Source: an uncultured Oscillospiraceae bacterium (GTDB lineage Bacteria > Bacillota > Clostridia > Oscillospirales > JAAYXM01). Taken from it: a DNA stretch of 43,626 nt. Positions within the stretch are counted from its first letter, which is position 1; each line of letters opens with the position of its first letter. The DNA lies in contig CAKSEF010000007.1 in NCBI GenBank assembly GCA_934446465.1, positions 1-43,626 on the forward strand, given 5' to 3'. This document shows positions 29,401 to 38,391 of the stretch, in pieces. Both the position numbers and the translations under genes were made by a program. The notes beneath the pieces are model-generated. The model was not told the origin of the DNA. It saw only the letters and a list, made by a program, of their open reading frames with translations, and searched no databases.

Positions 29401-29987
29401 AAACGCTTGTGGACAGTGCTGTAAAAATCAAGAGCAATTCCGCGGCAGACGCACTTGAAGACTTTGCGGATTCCCTTGCAAGTGCCGGTAAGGATTTTCA
29501 GAAGTTTTTTGAGAGCAAATTCAGCCCGAGCAAAGCGTCCGACATCGGATATAATTATGGAAAGAACTTTGCAAATGCAGTCGCAAAAGCGATACGAGCG
29601 ACCGCCATGCCAAATGTTACGGGAACTATAACAAGCGCAAGCGGAGGAAAAAACAATGGACTGCAATTCGAGTGGCGAGCCGCAGGCGGTCTTGTTGATA
29701 CAGGGCAAATGTTTGTTGCAAGAGAAGCCGGTCCCGAAATGGTTGGAACGATAGGCAGACGCACGGCTGTTGCAAACAACGATCAGATAGTTGAATCGGT
29801 TGCTCAGGGTGTTGCAGACGCAAATGCAGAGCAGAATGCATTATTGAGAGAGCAGAACTCTATACTCAGGGGACTTCTCGAAAAAGATCCAACAGTTAAA
29901 GCCGTTGTAAGTGCGGACAGCATAATAAACGGTCTTGACAGGAAAAACAGACGAGACGGGAAAACAATAATTCCCGTAGGAGTATAA
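26457..29987 (+). CDS. Tail tape measure protein
   Basis: A 1,176-residue protein with GGAGG before its ATG, the longest gene here. The N-terminus has coiled-coil segments (ALKRIKKISATKTK), and a long hydrophobic region follows at about 360-690 made of four units of 73 residues with IPG/IPH turns. Then four units of about 63 residues with FGAMLPEFG-type motifs fill residues 755-970. The C-terminus has the familiar GGLVDTGQMFVAREAGPEMVG block. It sets tail length and carries membrane segments that can form a channel for DNA. No peptidase or lysozyme domain is visible. Confidence 0.92.
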   Translation: MENNVVDTLRIEVEANTEKAVKGIDGLSSALKRIKKISATKTKDSSTEIAAISAAIKSIDEGDIKKIQSLASALERLGAVKISKTIARNLSGITGKVFSAPAVASPATDTANRINDITEPITDTTNTEQIEETATAVENLGEEFANAGNEGEEAGRKGSCAIKKIKSSVTSALGPVSRFFKMFEKRLIYRGLNALISGITNLFKTGVNNLYQYSKTINGTFAASMDTISTAVNYLRNSVGAACAPIINALAPVIDRLADKAVNLLDTLNQVISRLSGAKTWTKAIKGTSEYATATGKAAKANKELKKSILGIDEINALSDNSSATNDSVSTKPSSVYKFEELPIDTAKIDKIINRLKVLGVIVGSIAAGFIAWKISSNVLGFVSAISTLFGKGMSVGGKTSGGITNVKGTLKAMASIGIIIGGVVSLITTLGLLMKIPGFKETIKSGTSSLSIVFNGIRQILLPLTLLSAGMVLLGKIKVATVAKGAANTAIIIGGVTVLITAIGALMSIPHISDFMSTGIATVINIMNGLMSVAVPIGLLSAYMIILGVIPVQTVALGLANMAIILAGTTVVLTAIGALMSIPGFSEFSSSGVKAVQDILNGLYEVALPLGVLSALLIALGIATPTVILSGLAGFALVIGGLSLVLVALGALRQIDGFEWIIGEGGKVLCQLGEILGSFAASLITGFADKVTDILPMIGEKLSLFMTNAEPFFSGLERIDESTAVAAQALAGCILALTAAAVLEGLTSWITGGRSLEQFGAMLPEFGKNMNEYSRNVDGIKSAVVEESAKAAKAVAEVAKNLPLQGGLLGLVVGERQSLLEFGKMLPEFGTNLRKYSKNVDGIKADVVEASSKAAKSITEIAENLPLYGGLLGLLAGERQTLSDFGAMLPSFGRNLKDYSDRVRGLDTNVVVNSANAAKAISEVADNLPTEGGIKEFFVGSNGIDVFGEKLASFGRNFAAYYDYVKGFSISILNTAASALKTLVDSAVKIKSNSAADALEDFADSLASAGKDFQKFFESKFSPSKASDIGYNYGKNFANAVAKAIRATAMPNVTGTITSASGGKNNGLQFEWRAAGGLVDTGQMFVAREAGPEMVGTIGRRTAVANNDQIVESVAQGVADANAEQNALLREQNSILRGLLEKDPTVKAVVSADSIINGLDRKNRRDGKTIIPVGV
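27759..28434 (+). repeat. Tape measure 219-base hydrophobic repeats
   Basis: Repeat units start at 27759, 27978, 28197 and 28416, exactly 219 bases (73 codons) apart. Each has an M(S/K)IPG-type turn, a Ser/Gly segment, an amphipathic stretch and two hydrophobic helices with IIGG or VVLTAIGALM. The DNA has diverged, so protein selection keeps the period. Confidence 0.8.
28722..29360 (+). repeat. Tape measure 189-base repeats
   Basis: Units anchored on FGAMLPEFG, FGKMLPEFG, FGAMLPSFG and FGEKLASFG begin at 28722, 28911, 29100 and 29286: 189, 189 and 186 bases apart. Each includes a (S/D)xNVDGIK-like and AKAAKAV-type helix and a Gly-rich turn. Confidence 0.8.
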
Positions 29988-29991
29988 ACGT

Positions 29992-30363
29992 ATGGCTTTG
30001 GTGAATCCGATAAAAACCGTTAACGGACAGGCAATCAGATGTCCTTCATCTTACTTATGGAAGTTGGAGGATGTCTCCGCGTCCGATGCGGGGCGAACAG
30101 AAGATACAAAAATGCACAAAAAGAGGATTGGACAAATCGTTGGACTTGAACTTGCGTGGCAAAATATTCCGACCGCCGATGTTTCTGCAATACTTCAAGC
30201 ATTTAACCCTGAATACATAGAGGTGTGTTATCTTGATGCCATGAGCGGAGATTTTAAGACGTCAGAGTTCTATGTCGGGAATCGTTCGACCCCACTTTAC
30301 AATGCAACAAAGGGATTGTGGTCAAATGTGTCTTTTAATATAATTGAGAGGTCGGGAACATAA
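29992..30363 (+). CDS. Small tail protein (DUF6711-like)
   Basis: A 123-residue protein between the tape measure and tail hub. SSYLWKLEDVSASDAGRTED near the start, KRIGQIVGLELAWQNI and the end WSNVSFNIIERSGT match DUF6711-type tail proteins. It probably belongs to the distal tail assembly. The next gene starts on its last base. Confidence 0.7.
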   Translation: MALVNPIKTVNGQAIRCPSSYLWKLEDVSASDAGRTEDTKMHKKRIGQIVGLELAWQNIPTADVSAILQAFNPEYIEVCYLDAMSGDFKTSEFYVGNRSTPLYNATKGLWSNVSFNIIERSGT

Positions 30364-31955
30364 TGGCATATCCTATTTCAGAAATAGCCCGAGAATTGTT
30401 TGAAAAAGATAACAGACAGGTTATTAACATCACCTTTCAGGGTACAAAAGAGACGTTAAATTTATCCGAAAAGGATATTTTGTCGGGAGGATTTGCCATT
30501 GACCGAGCTTCCGTCTCTGGGAGCAAAATCGAAATAGGTTCGGTTATTGCTTCGGAAGTCAAATTAAAACTTAATAATTCTGACGGAAAATTCGACAATG
30601 TAACATTTGAGGGAGCGGAAATGTATATACAACTCGGTGTCAAGGATTGGAACGATGAAAATTCCGATTTAACATTGATTCCGCTTGGATATTTCACTAT
30701 TGATGAAGCCCCGAGAATACTCGATGAAGTAACGTTGTCAGCGCTTGATCGAATGTTGTTGTTTGAAAAGCCCGTAGATATAAATCTTTTGACATTTCCG
30801 ACTACGATTTCCGAATTGCTTCCACGAATATGTAATCTTTGCAACGTGAGATTAAAGACGAGTGTATCCGACCTGCCAAATAAGAGTTACAGTATTTCCG
30901 AAGCTCCGACAGATAAGGATTTAACGTATAGACAGATATTGTCTTGGATAGCAGAGATAACAGGAACATGTTGTTTTTTCGACTGGGATGGAGAACTTGT
31001 CTTGAAATGGTATACGGAGACAACTACCGAAATCACGGCAAACAATAGATATAGTTCCGACATTGACGAAAAACCGATAACTATATCGGGCATTCGAATC
31101 AAGACAAGCGATGAAGAAGTTCTTATAGGCGTAGATGGATATGTTATAAACATTGAGAGCAATAGCTTGATTCAGGAAAATATTCGTTCTGTCGGACAAG
31201 AACTATATGTCAGACTTGCAGGTTTTAAATATACTCCGTTTTCGGCAACAATCGCACCAATGCCGCACCTATACCCTCTCGACAAAATTACCTTCGTTGA
31301 CAGTCAGGGTGTATCTCATGCAAGTATTTTAACAAATGTCGGATTCACCATAAACGCAAACACTTCGATAGAAGCAAAGGGCGAAACAGAGACTGCACAG
31401 GGGTATGCGTCAGCGAATCCGTTAACGAAGCGTGAATCAGCAATTATTGCAGAAATTCAAAAAGAACAAAACAAAACATTGAATCAGCGCGTTCAAACGG
31501 TATTGGCTTTCAACGAACTGATTTGCAATGCGCTCGGACTGTATGAAACGGACATAAAGCAGACTGACGGTTCGGTTATCAGATATTTGCATAACCGTCC
31601 CGCCCTTGAAGAAAGCGATACAATATTTACAATGACCGCCGGAGGAATAGCGTGGACGAGCAGCGGGTGGAATAACGGCGAACCTGTTTGGTCTTATGGG
31701 GTTACAAATGCAGGCGACGCACTGTTCCGTCTTTTATCGGCAGAGGGAATCAATGTTTCGAAAGCGGGAGAAGATTATCGTATTGAAATAACCCCGAGCG
31801 CTTTTAAGATTTATTACAAAGAAATGCTTATTACAAGCATTTCGAGAGAAACAATGGATATTCCGAGAGCGTCATTCGCGGAATATTCACAGTGGGGTAA
31901 AATTCGCATGGTTCCCTATGAAGACAGCGGCGCAAATTTGATTTTTATAGATTAA
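30363..31955 (+). CDS. Tail tip/baseplate hub protein
   Basis: A 530-residue protein. The N-terminal 350 residues have the order of strands and helices of tail hub (Tal-like/Gp27-like) proteins: LNLSEKDILSGGFAIDRASV, KLKLNNSDGKF, IPLGYFTIDEAP, LSALDRMLLFEKPVD, and LSWIAEITGTCCFFDWDGEL. A helical linker with REQ-like KRESAIIAEIQKEQ leads to a C-terminal beta domain (TAGGIAWTSSGWNNG). It closes the tail tube and holds the receptor-binding parts. No protease or lysin motif seen. Confidence 0.7.
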   Translation: MAYPISEIARELFEKDNRQVINITFQGTKETLNLSEKDILSGGFAIDRASVSGSKIEIGSVIASEVKLKLNNSDGKFDNVTFEGAEMYIQLGVKDWNDENSDLTLIPLGYFTIDEAPRILDEVTLSALDRMLLFEKPVDINLLTFPTTISELLPRICNLCNVRLKTSVSDLPNKSYSISEAPTDKDLTYRQILSWIAEITGTCCFFDWDGELVLKWYTETTTEITANNRYSSDIDEKPITISGIRIKTSDEEVLIGVDGYVINIESNSLIQENIRSVGQELYVRLAGFKYTPFSATIAPMPHLYPLDKITFVDSQGVSHASILTNVGFTINANTSIEAKGETETAQGYASANPLTKRESAIIAEIQKEQNKTLNQRVQTVLAFNELICNALGLYETDIKQTDGSVIRYLHNRPALEESDTIFTMTAGGIAWTSSGWNNGEPVWSYGVTNAGDALFRLLSAEGINVSKAGEDYRIEITPSAFKIYYKEMLITSISRETMDIPRASFAEYSQWGKIRMVPYEDSGANLIFID

Positions 31956-31967
31956 GGAGAGATTACT

Positions 31968-33962
31968 ATGGCTTTGAGCGGAACGTTTCAGTCTTTCCCC
32001 GTCGAAAACTTCGGGCTGAAATGTACATGGTCGGGAAGACAGAATAAAGCACAACTGTACACGGAAGTCACGCTGAATATCTTTCTCCATTATTATAAAC
32101 TTCAAGTCGGGGCAAGAACCGACAATACCGCTGCAATAGGGGCGAACTCAACGGCATTTTCAACCAAAAGTATAGATGACTTGTCTTCCGGATATAAAGA
32201 CAAATTACTATATAGTTATACCGCGAAGGTACATCATGAAGCGGACGGGACAAAAACAGACGTTACTCTCAAAGCAGAATGGAAATTCAACGGGACTTAC
32301 AGCGGGAAAAGTATAGGTACAATAACAGCCACTGCAACCGTAGACCTCGACGCAATAGACGTGACTGCGCCGACTGTCACGCTCGAAACCTCTTCCGTAT
32401 CATCCACAAATACAACTTTGATTGCAAAAACAGATGTGGCGTGTGATAAGTGGGATTACAGTATTGACGATGGAAGCACGTGGACGAATTTTTCTTCTGT
32501 TCCTGGGTTGAGCGCGGGCGTAACGATTTCGAACCTTTCGCCCAATACTACATATAATATAAAAATTCGGGCAAGGAAAGAATCAAATAATGTTTACGGA
32601 ACTGTCTCGATGAGTGTAAAAACTCTCGGAGGAACCGTACTCAATGCAGTAAACGACCTTGAAGTTGATGTAGAAACCCCGATAGTTTCTTTTACATGGA
32701 CAATATATAATCCAACATATACGCATACATTGGAAATTTGTAACGGAGAAACTGTCCTCTCGACATTTACGGGATTATCGGGAAATGCCGGTAAAAGCAC
32801 AAAGTCCGTAGTACTTTCGAGCACGCAACGAAGCAATATACTCAATACTTTTCCCAACTCGAAATCAGCAAAGTTGAGTTGTAAATTGACAACGTTTGCC
32901 AACGGGGAACAAATGGGAGAAACTTCAACCGCAAATATAACTGTTTTTACGACTGAGGCAAATTCTGCTCCAAGGCTGGGTACTTTTAATTATGCTGACG
33001 ATAACAGTAACGTTGTAACTGTTACTGGAAGCGATGGTATTTTAGTCCAACAGTTATCCGAACTTAAAGTTTGGATAGGCGGCGCTTCTGGTTCAAGGAA
33101 CGGCGCGAGAATTGCATATGTATCTGCGACGATAGATGATAAAACAGTCAGTTCACAAACGGAAACAATATCCTTTGGGGTAGTAAATAAATCAGGAAGA
33201 TTATTTCTTAAAGTTGCAATTATTGATACAAGAGGTTATTCTTCAACAGATTCACGGGAAATAACGGTGATTCCTTACGAATCTATTACTTTTAGTACGT
33301 GGAAAGCTGTAAGAGTAAATAGCATTGACAAAACAATCAATTTGGCAGTTACGGGTAAAGTCTCTCCCGTCACTATAAATGATGGAGTAAAAAACACTTT
33401 AATTTCGTTAAAGTATAGGTTCAGAAAAACGACGTCCGCAAGCTACTCGGATTATATTGATTTGAGCGGTACGACCGTTTCGGGAACAGGCTTCGAATAT
33501 TCCGAAAATGCTTTTGAATTGCCAATAACTGATTCTTATTACATAGAGATCACAGCAGCAGACAAATTCGGGACAACAGCGATAACAATGATTATTCCCG
33601 AGGGAGAACCCCTAATGTCTTTCCGCTATAAAAAAGTAGGCATAAATAAAATAAACCCGGAAGCCCCACTTGATGTCAACGGAAACATCATGATGAATGG
33701 GTTCAATGTAATGGGGATAGTAAATCCCGATTTATCCGACGAAACAGACCTGAACAGTATAACAGATTCCGGGATTTACTTTCGGAGACGAGCAGTTTCA
33801 GACACCACGAAAAATTATCCATCGACAGAGATAGGAATGTTAGAAGTATTTACCTGTACACCTAATCTGATAATACAACGTTACACCCACAGAAACCCCC
33901 CGTACACAGTTTATTTAAGATCTGGTGTTAACGGAACATGGTATGGTTGGATTGAAAAATAA
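31968..33962 (+). CDS. Minor tail protein, DUF859-type with Fn3-like domain
   Basis: A 664-residue beta-rich protein with AAGGAG upstream. The first 130 residues (CTWSGRQN, NIFLHYYKLQVGART) match siphovirus DUF859 proteins. Residues 135-215 form an Fn3-like sandwich (LSPNTTYNIKIRARKESNN). More beta repeats and a C-terminal domain with PLDVNGNIMMNG and YLRSGVNGTWYGWIEK follow, as in tail fibre tips. It likely contributes to host recognition. Confidence 0.75.
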   Translation: MALSGTFQSFPVENFGLKCTWSGRQNKAQLYTEVTLNIFLHYYKLQVGARTDNTAAIGANSTAFSTKSIDDLSSGYKDKLLYSYTAKVHHEADGTKTDVTLKAEWKFNGTYSGKSIGTITATATVDLDAIDVTAPTVTLETSSVSSTNTTLIAKTDVACDKWDYSIDDGSTWTNFSSVPGLSAGVTISNLSPNTTYNIKIRARKESNNVYGTVSMSVKTLGGTVLNAVNDLEVDVETPIVSFTWTIYNPTYTHTLEICNGETVLSTFTGLSGNAGKSTKSVVLSSTQRSNILNTFPNSKSAKLSCKLTTFANGEQMGETSTANITVFTTEANSAPRLGTFNYADDNSNVVTVTGSDGILVQQLSELKVWIGGASGSRNGARIAYVSATIDDKTVSSQTETISFGVVNKSGRLFLKVAIIDTRGYSSTDSREITVIPYESITFSTWKAVRVNSIDKTINLAVTGKVSPVTINDGVKNTLISLKYRFRKTTSASYSDYIDLSGTTVSGTGFEYSENAFELPITDSYYIEITAADKFGTTAITMIIPEGEPLMSFRYKKVGINKINPEAPLDVNGNIMMNGFNVMGIVNPDLSDETDLNSITDSGIYFRRRAVSDTTKNYPSTEIGMLEVFTCTPNLIIQRYTHRNPPYTVYLRSGVNGTWYGWIEK

Positions 33963-33977
33963 TCAAGGAGGTAAAAT

Positions 33978-36488
33978 ATGGCAGCTATTAGCAGAGATAT
34001 AGCATTAAATGTCTCCAAGCCGAATACGGTTTGCAAAGTCTTTGCAAAACAAGGAGACACGTTGTCGAGAACGCTGACCGTCACTCTTTGCGACGACGAA
34101 AAAACGATAACCGTATCTCCGACAGCCACAGTGTTTATCAATGTGAAACGTTCGGACGGTGAAGCGAAAGCTTTCGCAGGGAGCGTCAATGATGACGGAA
34201 CTGTCAACGTTCCCATAAATACATGGATGCTTGAAGTTTATGACATTGTTAATGCAAGTGTTTCCATTGTTGATGGCAACAATAAGCTAACAAGTCTTTC
34301 GTTCTCTATCATAGTTGAACCGGCAGAGTATTCAGGAGCAGATATTTCGGACGACGAACAGGATATTTTTGTTAAACTGATAGAGGACTGCACCGCTGCA
34401 ACCGCAAAAGCGGAAGAAGCTTCTACGAAAATCCCGCATATCGGCGTTAACGGCGATTGGTATATCGGGAACGAGGACACGGGCAAGCCGTCGCGCGGGG
34501 AGCGAGGAGAAAAAGGAGATAAGGGCGATAAGGGCGACAAGGGAGAAAAAGGAGACAAGGGCGACGCGGCGAACGTATCTGAACTCCCGTATGCAACATT
34601 ATCGTTAGCAGATTACGACACGCGCAAGCGCGGACATATAGCCGCAGACGGTGAGTATACGGCAAGCGGCAGTTGGTTTTCGTATTATTTCTACACAGAT
34701 AAACACCCTATAAAGAAAATCAACGCAAAGTTGTTCTCTAATTCAACCGCGGCTTATTCTATTGCGTTTTATTCGGGGAAAGACAGTATCGCAAGTAATT
34801 TCATTTCTGGTGTAAAACCGACTGCTGCCGGTGCTAATCTTATCTCGTTTGACGATATAAGCGTTCCCGAGAATGCAGTTCTCATCGTTGTTTCCACACG
34901 ATTTGCTTCGGGAGAGAACTCGTCAGCCGAGCTCTTCGTGAATCTGAATATTCCCGCAGCAGAAATGCCGAATATCGGTGATACAGGCTCGGAAAAAACA
35001 GGGCAGATTAAGCGAATATTTACCGACTTCCCGAACGCGAATGACTTTACCTTTGTTCAGGGCGAGTTGTGGGGTTCGGGCGCGAGCGGAGACACGACCG
35101 TTATCAAGCGTTACCGAATAACCGACGACGGATTGCTTCTTCTCGGCATTATCAAAACGGACTTCGGACACCTCAACACATTCGATTATAATCCCGCGAA
35201 CGACTGCCTTATCTTCGGCAACGGCGCGAACGATTTCTCGACCGAGGGTAACTGGTTCGCCGTCGTCAAGAACCCTATGGGACTTGTGACTTCCGAATAT
35301 TCGGCAACAGCGACACTTGCCGCGAATGCGATTGTTTACAATGTAGATATAGGATATAAGGTACAAGCCGTATGGGGAGCGTCAAACCTCGGGCTGAACA
35401 ATATCGTATATCTGCTCTCGAACAATGCAAAAACGGTAACGAAAGTTTTGTTGAATGTTGATGATAACGGAGAGTTTAACGGACAGTTCACGGTTCTTGA
35501 CACACATACTTCCGAGACTGCCTATCCTGTCGGAGGGGCGAAATTCTGGGGAGACACTTTGTATTTTGGCTATTCGGATACAGGCTACAAGATTGCAAAG
35601 ATGTCGATGTCCGATTACTCTGTGTCGGTGACGAAAAGGCAGTTATATTATATTGACGGAACAGAAATATCAGGAACTGTGCAGGGACTGCATATTGATG
35701 ATAAGTATGTATGGGTATTTATCAACGCTGTAAATCCTATCAGATCTTACCTTATACAGATGTATCAATGCTTGGGAAGCCTTTCGAGCGGAAGCGGCGG
35801 TGCGGGAACAACTATAACCGTAGACGCGGAACTGTCCGCGACGTCGGAAAATCCCGTGCAGAACAAGGCAATTAAAGCGGCGCTTGACAAAAAAATCGAC
35901 GAGCCGACGAGCAACGGCTTGGTGCGAAAGTATATGAGCGGAATATACGGCACGGTCGGAATAGATGCCGAAATGCCGGCTTCGCCGACGGACAACAGCG
36001 TTCCGAGCACCAAACTTTTGAAAGAGAAACTCAAAAACGCACTCGGACTGTCCGATGCGGATTTGAAAAAATCCGGTTTGCTGTTGCAGACATACCAAGC
36101 CGCAGGGTCAACACCGGGCACGGTTGGGGTGACGGGTTATACACTTGTTCAGCGTGACGGTTCAACGCTTGATGATACAATTACGGGAATGGCAAAAATT
36201 CCGTCGTCGTATGGGGTCGGCAAATATGTCAAAGAAAAGACAGCCGCAACGACGCCCTCGATAAACGAGAGCGGGAACTGGGTCATCGGCACGGAAGACA
36301 CGGGCGTTTCGGCAAAAGGCATAAAAGGTGATACGGGCGCGAAAGGTGATAAAGGCGACACGGGAGCGAAAGGCGCGGACGGGAAAACGCCCGTAAAAGG
36401 AACGGACTATTTCACGGAAGCGGACAAGCAGGAACTGGTAAACGCCGTTATCGCGGCGCTGCCGAACGGAAACGGGGTGGCATACTGA
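33978..36488 (+). CDS. Baseplate/receptor-binding protein with two collagen-like stretches
   Basis: An 836-residue protein with AAGGAGG upstream. Residues 1-130 resemble BppU N-terminal domains that bind the tail (KQGDTLSRTLTVTL, VFINVKRSDG). A Gly-x-y collagen-like stretch of about seven triplets (RGEKGDKGDKGD) follows at 174-195, then a beta domain of some 400 residues with WGSGASGD, NPANDCLIFGNG and LYFGYSDTGYK blocks suggestive of a propeller. A second collagen-like stretch (IKGDTGAKGDKGDTGAKG) lies near 777-797 before a short helical tail. Such repeats trimerise and extend adhesion proteins. Confidence 0.72.
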   Translation: MAAISRDIALNVSKPNTVCKVFAKQGDTLSRTLTVTLCDDEKTITVSPTATVFINVKRSDGEAKAFAGSVNDDGTVNVPINTWMLEVYDIVNASVSIVDGNNKLTSLSFSIIVEPAEYSGADISDDEQDIFVKLIEDCTAATAKAEEASTKIPHIGVNGDWYIGNEDTGKPSRGERGEKGDKGDKGDKGEKGDKGDAANVSELPYATLSLADYDTRKRGHIAADGEYTASGSWFSYYFYTDKHPIKKINAKLFSNSTAAYSIAFYSGKDSIASNFISGVKPTAAGANLISFDDISVPENAVLIVVSTRFASGENSSAELFVNLNIPAAEMPNIGDTGSEKTGQIKRIFTDFPNANDFTFVQGELWGSGASGDTTVIKRYRITDDGLLLLGIIKTDFGHLNTFDYNPANDCLIFGNGANDFSTEGNWFAVVKNPMGLVTSEYSATATLAANAIVYNVDIGYKVQAVWGASNLGLNNIVYLLSNNAKTVTKVLLNVDDNGEFNGQFTVLDTHTSETAYPVGGAKFWGDTLYFGYSDTGYKIAKMSMSDYSVSVTKRQLYYIDGTEISGTVQGLHIDDKYVWVFINAVNPIRSYLIQMYQCLGSLSSGSGGAGTTITVDAELSATSENPVQNKAIKAALDKKIDEPTSNGLVRKYMSGIYGTVGIDAEMPASPTDNSVPSTKLLKEKLKNALGLSDADLKKSGLLLQTYQAAGSTPGTVGVTGYTLVQRDGSTLDDTITGMAKIPSSYGVGKYVKEKTAATTPSINESGNWVIGTEDTGVSAKGIKGDTGAKGDKGDTGAKGADGKTPVKGTDYFTEADKQELVNAVIAALPNGNGVAY

Positions 36489-37009
36489 TGAATAAACTCT
36501 ATGAAGAAAGCGACATTCAGGCGATAGCGGACGGAATACGCAAATTGACGGGCGGAACGGGAACATACACCGCTGCGCAGATGGGCGCGGCAATTGCCGA
36601 CTATTGGGGAGACTTCTCCCCGATTGCCGCTTCGGTTGATGAAAATGGAGACCCTTATAATAATGGATTGGGGTATAAACTTGGATATAGAACAAATTCA
36701 AGTGGGCTTGAAGCGGCGGCTGCAGATGCTTTTATTACAGGGTTTATACCTGTCGTTGCAGGAGATATCATCAGAATCAATTCCAAAGCTCTGACAGGTT
36801 CGTTCACACCGCTGTATATAAATATGTACGATTCGGAGCATACTCATTTAAGTTTATTTTATATTAGTTCTCAGTTCGGAGTTTCTTATACGCAGGAAAT
36901 AAAAATAATGAATAATGTTCAATACTTTAGATATTCAATTCTGGGAGTAAAAACTGCAGAGAACGCTGAAAAAATATGTGTGAAAATTATCAAGGGGGTG
37001 AGTGCATGA
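36488..37009 (+). CDS. Small tail fibre-like protein
   Basis: A 173-residue protein overlapping the preceding stop. The start IQAIADGIRKLTGGTGTYT, then AQMGAAI, is a motif often found at the beginning of short phage tail-tip proteins, where it forms a trimeric coiled base. The rest is a beta sandwich (VVAGDIIRINSKALTG, TPLYINMYD) like a small carbohydrate-binding head. Function likely adhesion. Confidence 0.6.
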   Translation: MNKLYEESDIQAIADGIRKLTGGTGTYTAAQMGAAIADYWGDFSPIAASVDENGDPYNNGLGYKLGYRTNSSGLEAAAADAFITGFIPVVAGDIIRINSKALTGSFTPLYINMYDSEHTHLSLFYISSQFGVSYTQEIKIMNNVQYFRYSILGVKTAENAEKICVKIIKGVSA

Positions 37010-37323
37010 CGGATATAGCCTCCACTATAATAACTATCGCGAGTATTATAACGGCGCTCGGCGTGATTTCGGCGTTTATCGGACGAGCCATGAACAAGGT
37101 TTTCAAGCGCGTCGATAAACTCGATATACGCGAATGCCGCGCCTACCTGATAGGTTTTATGAGAGACCTCGAAAACGGTTACGTCAAGGATGAGGTTGAA
37201 TGGGAATATGCGCACGAGGTTTACGACCATTATACTAACGATTTGAAACAGAACTCATACATACACGACAAGTGGATTAGAGTTACAACGAAAGGAGCGA
37301 AAAAGAATGAAAAACAGTTTTAA
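37006..37323 (+). CDS. Small membrane protein of the lysis module
   Basis: A 105-residue protein. ATG 37006 follows AAGGGGGTG and overlaps the preceding TGA. Residues 3-28 are a membrane helix (IASTIITIASIITALGVISAF), followed by a charged helical cytoplasmic part (KRVDKLDIRECRAYLIGFM). Proteins like this accompany phage holins in Clostridia phages and may be a second holin or regulator. It overlaps the next gene by 17 bases. Confidence 0.65.
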   Translation: MTDIASTIITIASIITALGVISAFIGRAMNKVFKRVDKLDIRECRAYLIGFMRDLENGYVKDEVEWEYAHEVYDHYTNDLKQNSYIHDKWIRVTTKGAKKNEKQF

Positions 37324-37513
37324 GACTTGGATTAAGGCGGCGGGTATAAGAGCCGTCAAGACGGTGGCGCAGACAGCGGTAGCCATGATAGGCACTTCGG
37401 TGGTTATCGGCGATGTTAATTGGGTTGCGGTTATTTCCGCGGCTGCGCTTGCGGGCATTCTGTCTCTGTTGACGTCGGTCGCGGGCTTGCCCGAACTGAA
37501 AGAGGGTGAATGA
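37307..37513 (+). CDS. Holin (r1t-like)
   Basis: A 68-residue protein with two membrane helices: IRAVKTVAQTAVAMIGTSVV and WVAVISAAALAGILSLLTS, linked by GDVNW, and a short acidic tail PELKEGE. This sequence pattern is that of r1t-type holins. It would form the pores that end the lytic cycle. It overlaps the previous gene and ends just before the endolysin. Confidence 0.85.
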   Translation: MKNSFKTWIKAAGIRAVKTVAQTAVAMIGTSVVIGDVNWVAVISAAALAGILSLLTSVAGLPELKEGE

Positions 37514-37514
37514 T

Positions 37515-38351
37515 ATGGCGAAAAACTATTTGACTTTCCCTATGAAAGTTATGGGCATAACCCAGACTTACGACGGAAAAACTTCGCACTATATCAGTTC
37601 GCACGGAACGCCCGCAGACTATCCTATTGACATTGCGGGAGAGGACACGGGAAGAAGCCCGTTTTATTGTCCCTGCGACGAAATGGAAGTCGTCAAAATC
37701 GCTGGCGACGTAACGGGTGCAAATCACGCGAACGGCGCGTGGCTCGTTTCGACTTCCGAGGTCAATTTTGCCGACGGAACAAGGGATATATGCACAATAA
37801 AATTCGTGCACATGAATAATTCCGATTTCGGCAGAAACGGCATTTACGTCGGACGCAAATACAAGCGCGGTGAACTTATCGGCTATGAGGGTACGTCTCA
37901 CGCAAGCGGCAACCATGTTCATATGTCCGCGGGCAAGGGCGGTTTGAAAGGTTCGGGCTGGGAAAAAAATTCGCTCGGTTCGTGGGTTATAACCACAACG
38001 CACGGAACCGCAAAGCCCGAAAACCTGTTCTTTGTTGACCCGAAGTTTACAACGGTCAAAAATGCCAGAGGCTTGAAGTTTAAGGAGTTACCGAAGGAGG
38101 AGAAAAAAGTGATTAAATTCGGCGTAGTAAGCGGCGAGGTCAAAACGAAAGTTACAACCGACGCGCTTGCACTTCGCAGCAAGGCGCAAACAAAGAGCGG
38201 TAAAAGGTTCTTTTACATACCACGCGGGCATGTTGTACAGGTCGTGCAGGAAGCGATTTGTAAGGCTGACGGGTATACTTGGGACTGTATCATTGTCAAC
38301 CACGGCGGCAAGGACTATATAGGATATGCAGCGGCGGAGTTTTTGAAGTAA
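37515..38351 (+). CDS. Endolysin: M23 peptidase with SH3-like binding domain
   Basis: A 278-residue protein. ATG 37515 follows AGAGGG by 8 bases. The N-terminal domain is an M23 zinc endopeptidase: TSHYISSHGTPADYPIDIAG contains the first H and D ligands, and GNHVHMSAGKG the second histidine pair. A Lys-rich linker leads to an SH3-like region from about residue 205 (TTDALALRSKAQTKSG, YIPRGHVVQVVQE, WDCIIVNHGGKDYIGYAAAEFL). It cuts peptide crosslinks in peptidoglycan. No signal peptide; export needs the holin. Confidence 0.88.
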   Translation: MAKNYLTFPMKVMGITQTYDGKTSHYISSHGTPADYPIDIAGEDTGRSPFYCPCDEMEVVKIAGDVTGANHANGAWLVSTSEVNFADGTRDICTIKFVHMNNSDFGRNGIYVGRKYKRGELIGYEGTSHASGNHVHMSAGKGGLKGSGWEKNSLGSWVITTTHGTAKPENLFFVDPKFTTVKNARGLKFKELPKEEKKVIKFGVVSGEVKTKVTTDALALRSKAQTKSGKRFFYIPRGHVVQVVQEAICKADGYTWDCIIVNHGGKDYIGYAAAEFLK

Positions 38352-38357
38352 ACAGAT

Positions 38358-38386
38358 AAGAGACCGTGAAAACGGTCTCTTATTTT
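38358..38386 (+). terminator. Late-operon terminator
   Basis: AAGAGACCG (38358) pairs with CGGTCTCTT (38373) around TGAAAA, followed by ATTTT. It ends the late transcript just after the endolysin. Confidence 0.85.
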
Positions 38387-38391
38387 AGGTA

